Below, piece by piece: positions 5,881 to 9,496 of a stretch of 9,496 nt of DNA (positions are counted from its first letter, which is position 1; the number at the start of each line of letters is the position of its first letter). The notes under the pieces are model-generated. The model saw only the letters and a program-made list of their open reading frames with translations, was not told the DNA's origin and did no database searches. The translations under genes and the position numbers were made by a program. Source of the DNA: Cyanothece sp. UBA12306 (GTDB taxonomy: Bacteria; Cyanobacteriota; Cyanobacteriia; Cyanobacteriales; Microcystaceae); contig DLXW01000176.1 in NCBI GenBank assembly GCA_003448685.1, positions 1 through 9,496 of the forward strand. Reading direction: 5' to 3'.

Positions 5881-7134
5881 ATGCCAGCTACACCATCTTG
5901 TCCTAACACTGATCATTATTCTAAATTGACATCTGATTGGAATGCTTCTAGAAAAGATCTTCCTCAGACTAATTCTGAATTAGGGAACAATTCCTTGGAA
6001 CTTGAACTACATGGACTAGAAATCACCGCTATTGAAAAAAATTCTTATCAAGCCCCCACCGATTTAGTTCGCTTATATCTTCAAGATATTGGACGGGTTC
6101 CCTTACTCGGTAAAGAAGAAGAAGTAACCAAAGCACAACAAGTTCAAAGCTATGTTGAATTAGTAACCTTGCGAGATGCTGCGGCAAAAGAAGGGGATCA
6201 AGTTATGCAGAAATTGGTAGAAATGGTTGAACTGCACGATCGTTTGCTAGTTACTTTAGGATATCGCCCATCTTGGAACCGTTGGGCAAAGGAGGGACAA
6301 ATATCGGTTGTAGAATTAAAAGAAATCTTAGCTCAAGGAAAACAACGCTGGGCTGAACTTGCTGAAGTTGAACTTGCTGCATTAGAAAAGAGCCAAAAAT
6401 TAGGCATTAAAGCCAAAGATCAGATGATCAAAGCTAATTTGCGTCTAGTGGTTTCTGTAGCCAAAAAATACCAACATCGGGGTTTAGAATTACTCGACTT
6501 AATTCAAGAAGGAACCTTAGGATTAGAAAGGGCTGTGGAGAAATTTGATCCCACCAAAGGGTATCGTTTTAGTACCTATGCTTATTGGTGGATTCGTCAG
6601 GGAATCACCAGAGCTATTTCCACCCAAAGTCGCATCATTAGACTTCCTGTTCACGTCACCGAAAAACTTAATAAGATTAAACGGGCACAGAGAAAGCTTT
6701 CTCAAGAAAAGGGACGGAAAGCAACTATTGAAGAAATGTCCCAGGAATTAGAGATGACAGCCGAGCAAATAAGAGAAGTTTTATCAAGAATTCCGAGATC
6801 AGTCTCCTTAGAGATTAAAGTGGGTAAAGACAGGGATACGGAGTTAGTCGATTTATTAGAAACTGAGTGTCAGTCCCCTGAAGAAAATTTAATTAGCGAA
6901 TCCCTAAGCAACGATTTACAAGAGCTTTTGGGAGATTTAACCCCTAGAGAGCAAGACGTGATTAAACTTCGCTATGGTTTCGAGGATGGAACTTCCTATT
7001 CTTTGGCCGAAATTGGAAGAACTTTAGAATTGTCCCGCGAACGAGTTCGTCAAATCGAAGCCAAAGCTTTACAAAAGTTGCGCCAACCCAGAAAACGTAA
7101 TCAAATCCGTGATTATTTTGAAGCGCTCAATTAA
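5881..7134 (+). CDS. sigC: RNA polymerase group 2 sigma factor (SigC type)
   Basis: A 417-residue non-essential-class sigma-70 that directs core polymerase to alternative promoters under stress or stationary-phase conditions. After a variable, Ser/Asn-rich N-terminus (1-57) come region 1.2 (DLVRLYLQDIGRVPLLG, 61-77), an SigC-like insert with HDRLLVTLGYRPSWNRWA (119-136), regions 2.1-2.4 (about 178-255, with NLRLVVSVAKKYQHRGLELL and YRFSTYAYWWIRQGITRAI), region 3 (260-340) and region 4 with the helix-turn-helix (342-404, including SRERVRQIEAKALQKLR). Region 2.4 is intact, so it should recognise a consensus-type -10. The insert and the C-terminus match the SigC/RpoD2 branch as I recall it; SigB, SigD and SigE lack this insert. 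The upstream spacer holds a consensus-like promoter. Confidence 0.9.
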   Translation: MPATPSCPNTDHYSKLTSDWNASRKDLPQTNSELGNNSLELELHGLEITAIEKNSYQAPTDLVRLYLQDIGRVPLLGKEEEVTKAQQVQSYVELVTLRDAAAKEGDQVMQKLVEMVELHDRLLVTLGYRPSWNRWAKEGQISVVELKEILAQGKQRWAELAEVELAALEKSQKLGIKAKDQMIKANLRLVVSVAKKYQHRGLELLDLIQEGTLGLERAVEKFDPTKGYRFSTYAYWWIRQGITRAISTQSRIIRLPVHVTEKLNKIKRAQRKLSQEKGRKATIEEMSQELEMTAEQIREVLSRIPRSVSLEIKVGKDRDTELVDLLETECQSPEENLISESLSNDLQELLGDLTPREQDVIKLRYGFEDGTSYSLAEIGRTLELSRERVRQIEAKALQKLRQPRKRNQIRDYFEALN

Positions 7135-7170
7135 TTTCATTTTCCCCTTTGTATTTAAGCATTGTGCCGA

Positions 7171-7220
7171 AAATATTCACGAAATCGAGAGATTTTAGCT
7201 GGAGACTTCTCCCGATATTT
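7171..7220. terminator. Possible bidirectional terminator between sigC and ssb
   Basis: The two genes converge across 89 bp. CGAGAGA (7186-7192) pairs with TCTCCCG (7208-7214) with one mismatch. AAATAT (7171-7176) and ATATTT (7215-7220) could extend the stem with an internal loop. Only the plus strand is followed by a short T-run (ending TTTTTG, 7218-7223). Confidence 0.35.
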
Positions 7221-7223
7221 TTG

Positions 7224-7592
7224 TTAAAATTCATCCGTCGTCGGGTAGAGGCTACCTCCACTGGGATCATTATCTCTTTTAGAACCTAACAAATCTAGAC
7301 GATCTACTACAACTACAGGTTTGGACCGATTAGCTCCCGTATTGCGATCTGTCCAGCTTTCGATGGTTAATGAGCCTTGAATACCGATCAAACCGCCTTT
7401 ACGTACGTAATTAGCCGCTATTTCGGCAGTTTTGCCCCATATCTTTAAATTAAACCAGTCGGGTTCATCCGTCTTACTACTACGACGATTAACTGCTAAA
7501 GTCAATTCACATAAAACAGTTCCTGATTCAAAATACTTAACTTCAGGATCTTTACCCGCACGACCGACCAAATGGACAACATTTAAACCCAT
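7224..7592 (-). CDS. ssb: Single-stranded DNA-binding protein
   Basis: SSB coats single-stranded DNA during replication, recombination and repair. The 122-residue protein is one OB-fold domain (about 1-105) with VVHLVGRAGKDPEVKYFESG (5-24), LTLAVNRR (30-37), DEPDWFNLKIWGKTAEIAANYVRKG (42-66) and GSLTIESWTDRNTG (73-86). The aromatic residues W46, F47, W52 and W80 are typical of DNA-stacking positions. The tail is short (106-122) and ends TTDEF rather than the DDDIPF tip of enterobacterial SSB. Cyanobacteria often have a second, longer SSB or an SSB-like protein, so this may be one of two. The ATG at 7592 gives the normal family start. No clear Shine-Dalgarno site is seen. Confidence 0.95.
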   Translation of the reverse strand: MGLNVVHLVGRAGKDPEVKYFESGTVLCELTLAVNRRSSKTDEPDWFNLKIWGKTAEIAANYVRKGGLIGIQGSLTIESWTDRNTGANRSKPVVVVDRLDLLGSKRDNDPSGGSLYPTTDEF

Positions 7593-7701
7593 AAACTTTT
7601 GAAGTTTGTGATTGACAGTTCTTTGCGATAAGTTTCCTGATCATATCATTCTAATTGCTAAAAATCCATGGCTTTTTGTCATTTACGTCCACACTATAGC
7701 G

Positions 7702-7761
7702 GTTCTTGATTGTAGCAGAAAAATCTGGGTAAACCTAGTTTTTTCTGCTACAATCAAGAAC
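7702..7761. repeat. 60-bp near-perfect palindrome
   Basis: Arms 7702-7723 and 7740-7761 are perfect reverse complements over 22 bp (beginning GTTCTTGATTGTAGCAG). Inside the 16-nt centre, CTGGGT (7725-7730) and ACCTAG (7733-7738) pair with one G-U wobble around AA, so the whole element folds as one stem with a single T-T mismatch. There is no T-run after it on either strand, so it is not a terminator. No clear target-site duplication flanks it. It could be a MITE-like repeat or a structured RNA. Confidence 0.9.
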
Positions 7762-7771
7762 AAATCTCTCA

Positions 7772-7811
7772 AAAACTAGACGGGGTTCCGTGCTAAAACC
7801 AATCTAGTTTT
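7772..7811. repeat. Second nested hairpin next to the palindrome
   Basis: AAAACTAGA (7772-7780) and TCTAGTTTT (7803-7811) are perfect 9-bp reverse complements. The 22-nt interior holds GGTT (7784-7787) with AACC (7797-7800). It starts 10 bp after the palindrome ends. Confidence 0.7.
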
Positions 7812-7892
7812 CCCATCGCAAGTAACTGCATGGCAAAGTTGAACAAACAGGAATGGCAAGTGCTTTACCAGTTTTGGGGATGAGGAGCGAGG

Positions 7893-8075
7893 TTGTTACT
7901 AATCTTTAAGAGATTAGTGGGGCAAAAAGCCTCACCCCAAGGGGTATGGGGTGCGATTAAGCACTTTTTTAGGAGAATATTTAAGTTCGTTAAGACTAAA
8001 AAAGTTGAAATCAGCAATTTTTTCACATACCTAGGTTTAGTGTACCCCTATGATAACCAGACTTGTTATTATTAA
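7893..8075 (+). CDS. Small basic amphipathic protein, unknown (TTG start)
   Basis: A 60-residue open frame begins at TTG, 5 nt after a good Shine-Dalgarno site (GAGGAG, 7882-7887). The protein is basic. Its core GVWGAIKHFFRRIFKFVKTKK (about 18-38) is an amphipathic helix that should bind membranes peripherally. The pattern W..I..FFR.IF also occurs at the N-terminus of the TPR protein that follows (WQWIQQFFRQIF). I do not recognise a family. A short hairpin, ACTAATCT (7898-7905) with AGATTAGT (7911-7918), lies just after the start codon and could influence translation. The same frame is open from ATG 7830, interrupted by TGA 7881-7883, so this may be the back half of a broken gene. The region 7593-7829 upstream holds only the palindromes, and 8076-8166 shows nothing firm. 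Confidence 0.4.
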   Translation: MLLIFKRLVGQKASPQGVWGAIKHFFRRIFKFVKTKKVEISNFFTYLGLVYPYDNQTCYY

Positions 8076-8166
8076 CATTGGCCCTTAGCTGTTACTGTCT
8101 ACCAAAAATAGAGTAGCACCTACAACAAAAAAAAGGGTGTCATCTTTGAGTATGTTTTGATAAGAT

Positions 8167-9291
8167 ATGCAGGGTTTATTTAAAAGTATCTGGCAGTGGA
8201 TTCAACAATTTTTTAGACAGATTTTTGGTGTATCATCGAAATCTAGCTCTAGTCATTCTGGTAGCCAAGAAGACTCTAATCGTCCTCTTACAGATACAGA
8301 CTACGAGTTTTTATTTAGTCAGTTACTCGAAGGAATTGCCCATGGCTGGCATGAAGGTCGTGTACTCAAGTATTTTGAAGACTTAGGAGAACGAGGAAAA
8401 GCCAAACCCTGGATTGCTTGGTTACAAAGGTTTGGGGAGAAAGCCATGGCTTCTTCGGCCCCTAATCTACAACTCGCAGCACGGATGATGCGTTTAGGGG
8501 AATTAGCGAGATCTTTTTCGGCTACCGAAGCTATTGGTGAGACAGCTTATGAAATTGGTAGACGTATCTACAATAAAGAAGCAGAAAGTGCTATCTGGGA
8601 ATACGAAGGACCCGATGTAGAAGGGGTAATTAGCCAACCGACCCCAGAAACAGAAGAAATATTGACTCCCGAACAATTAAACGAGCGATTACAGCAAGAT
8701 CCAGAATTAGCCCAACAATTGGCAACACAGTTAGGAATAGAATCTACTTCTCCTCAAGAAATTGTCAATAGCTTGATGGCTCAGTTTCAAGCCGAAACAG
8801 ATCAAGTTCAAGCTCAAACAAACCCCGAGACAGAACAAGACTGGTTTAATCTAGGATTACAGCAGGCTAGTCAGGGGGATTTAGAAGGGGCGATCGCCAG
8901 TTGGGATCAGGCATTGGCTCTCAATCCTTCCTTCGCCCAAGGATGGCATAATAGAGGCAGTGCTTTGGGGAATTTAGGAAGATTTGAAGAAGCGATAGAC
9001 AGTTTTGATCGGGCAATTTACCTTGATGCTCAAGATTTTCAAGCCTGGAATTTAAAAGGTCATGCTCTGTATAACTTAGAGCAATGGGAAGGAGCAATAA
9101 CCTGTTGGGATAAAGCCCTAGCAGTGCAACCTGACTATTATCAAGCTTGGTACAATCGTGGTAGTGCCTTAGAACAACTCGGAAGACACCAAGACGCGAT
9201 CGCCAGCTATCATCAAGCCCTCGAAATCCAACCAGATTTTGAATTAGCTTTGTCTCGAATTAACGAATTAACCTCGCAAGACTCGAATTAA
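8167..9291 (+). CDS. TPR protein with amphipathic N-terminal helix
   Basis: A 374-residue protein of unknown specific role, probably a scaffold for protein-protein contacts. An amphipathic segment (GLFKSIWQWIQQFFRQIFG, 3-21) suggests peripheral membrane attachment. A Ser-rich linker (23-38) follows, then a helical domain (about 41-137, beginning LTDTDYEFLFSQLLEGIAHGW) that I recall from other cyanobacterial TPR proteins but cannot name. An acidic Gln/Glu-rich linker with likely coiled-coil content (about 145-222) follows. Four TPRs end the protein (about 224-257, 258-291, 292-325, 326-359), each with the W..G/A..Y/F..A..P pattern (for example AWYNRGSALEQLGRHQDAIA). There is no signal peptide. 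No good Shine-Dalgarno site is visible at the ATG. Its stop codon abuts the upp start, so the two are probably co-transcribed. Confidence 0.85.
   Translation: MQGLFKSIWQWIQQFFRQIFGVSSKSSSSHSGSQEDSNRPLTDTDYEFLFSQLLEGIAHGWHEGRVLKYFEDLGERGKAKPWIAWLQRFGEKAMASSAPNLQLAARMMRLGELARSFSATEAIGETAYEIGRRIYNKEAESAIWEYEGPDVEGVISQPTPETEEILTPEQLNERLQQDPELAQQLATQLGIESTSPQEIVNSLMAQFQAETDQVQAQTNPETEQDWFNLGLQQASQGDLEGAIASWDQALALNPSFAQGWHNRGSALGNLGRFEEAIDSFDRAIYLDAQDFQAWNLKGHALYNLEQWEGAITCWDKALAVQPDYYQAWYNRGSALEQLGRHQDAIASYHQALEIQPDFELALSRINELTSQDSN
8890..8897. repeat. HIP1 octamer GCGATCGC (inside the TPR gene)
   Basis: An exact HIP1 copy within the first TPR, coding for part of the GAIAS segment. Confidence 0.9.
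9196..9203. repeat. HIP1 octamer GCGATCGC (second in the TPR gene)
   Basis: An exact HIP1 copy within the fourth TPR, at the equivalent DAIAS position to the copy in the first repeat. Confidence 0.9.
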
Positions 9292-9496
9292 ATGACTTTT
9301 CAACTACGCGTTTATGTCCCTGATCACCCTTTAATTAAGCATTGGTTAGGTGTTGCTCGTGATGTTAATACTCCAAGTGTGTTGTTTAAAACCGCTATGG
9401 CCGAACTCGGACGCTGGTTAACTTATGAAGGGACTCGTTATTGGCTACCAACCCTAGAGACTACCTTAGAAACTCCCAATAAAGTTTGCGCTCCAT
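9292..9496 (+). CDS. upp: Uracil phosphoribosyltransferase, cyanobacterial type (partial, N-terminus)
   Basis: The frame opens with ATG directly after the TAA of the TPR gene (TAAATG, no gap) and runs off the window after 68 codons. The N-terminus MTFQLRVYVPDHPLIKHWLG, followed by VARDVNTPSVLFKTAMAELGRWLTYEGTRYWLPT, matches the start of cyanobacterial UPRT proteins as I recall them (the PLIKH...LTYEAT-type opening of this family). UPRT joins uracil to PRPP to make UMP for pyrimidine salvage. The PRPP-binding and uracil-binding motifs lie beyond the window, so catalytic completeness cannot be judged. The abutting start points to translational coupling with the TPR gene. Confidence 0.82.
   Translation, partial: MTFQLRVYVPDHPLIKHWLGVARDVNTPSVLFKTAMAELGRWLTYEGTRYWLPTLETTLETPNKVCAP

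Noticed and set aside
6523..6751. Short ORFs on both strands inside sigC
   Set aside because: They are alternative-frame shadows of the conserved sigma regions 2.3-3.
7951..7970. Terminator GTGC/GCAC followed by six Ts
   Set aside because: The stem has only 4 bp and lies inside the small ORF, where the T-run encodes the FF of the amphipathic motif.

Overview
The window comes from the chromosome of a cyanobacterium. It carries the ndhA-ndhI-ndhG-ndhE block of the photosynthetic NDH-1 complex, a group 2 sigma factor of the SigC type, a cyanobacterial-type SSB and UPRT, three copies of the HIP1 octamer GCGATCGC, and a heptamer tandem repeat of the STRR kind. The DNA is AT-rich and the proteins resemble those of unicellular nitrogen-fixing strains (Crocosphaera/Cyanothece type). 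That genus-level guess is from memory and was not tested.

Layout: 3-59 holds the last codons of an unidentified gene, followed by about 320 bp of leader. Positions 381-3283 hold ndhA, ndhI, ndhG and ndhE on the plus strand, four subunits of the NDH-1 membrane arm and its connecting module. The spacers inside this operon are unusual: six perfect CTATTAA heptamers precede ndhG, and a long hairpin precedes ndhE. Positions 3284-3751 hold a nested set of inverted repeats that could fold as a structured leader RNA. It runs up to a good Shine-Dalgarno site and a tiny Gly/Ala-rich hydrophobic gene that is apparently broken, with a frame change and a 44-bp tandem duplication. A strong terminator (3831-3859) ends the minus-strand gene for a secreted fasciclin (FAS1) protein. 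A nested repeat element (4514-4602) separates it from miaA, also on the minus strand. sigC runs divergently from miaA and convergently with ssb.

The 574-bp stretch between ssb and the TPR gene has no confidently assigned gene. It holds a near-perfect 60-bp palindrome, a second nested hairpin, and a 60-codon ORF with a TTG start and a good Shine-Dalgarno site. That ORF encodes an amphipathic W..I..FFR.IF segment also found at the N-terminus of the TPR protein next door. The TPR gene stop (TAA) is directly followed by the ATG of upp, which runs off the window.

Most genes here are housekeeping: electron transport, tRNA modification, transcription, DNA binding and pyrimidine salvage. The candidates for something undescribed are the structured region with its tiny gene at 3307-3751 and the palindrome and small-ORF region at 7702-8075. 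Both are inferences from reading inverted repeats by eye; no folding or database search was run.
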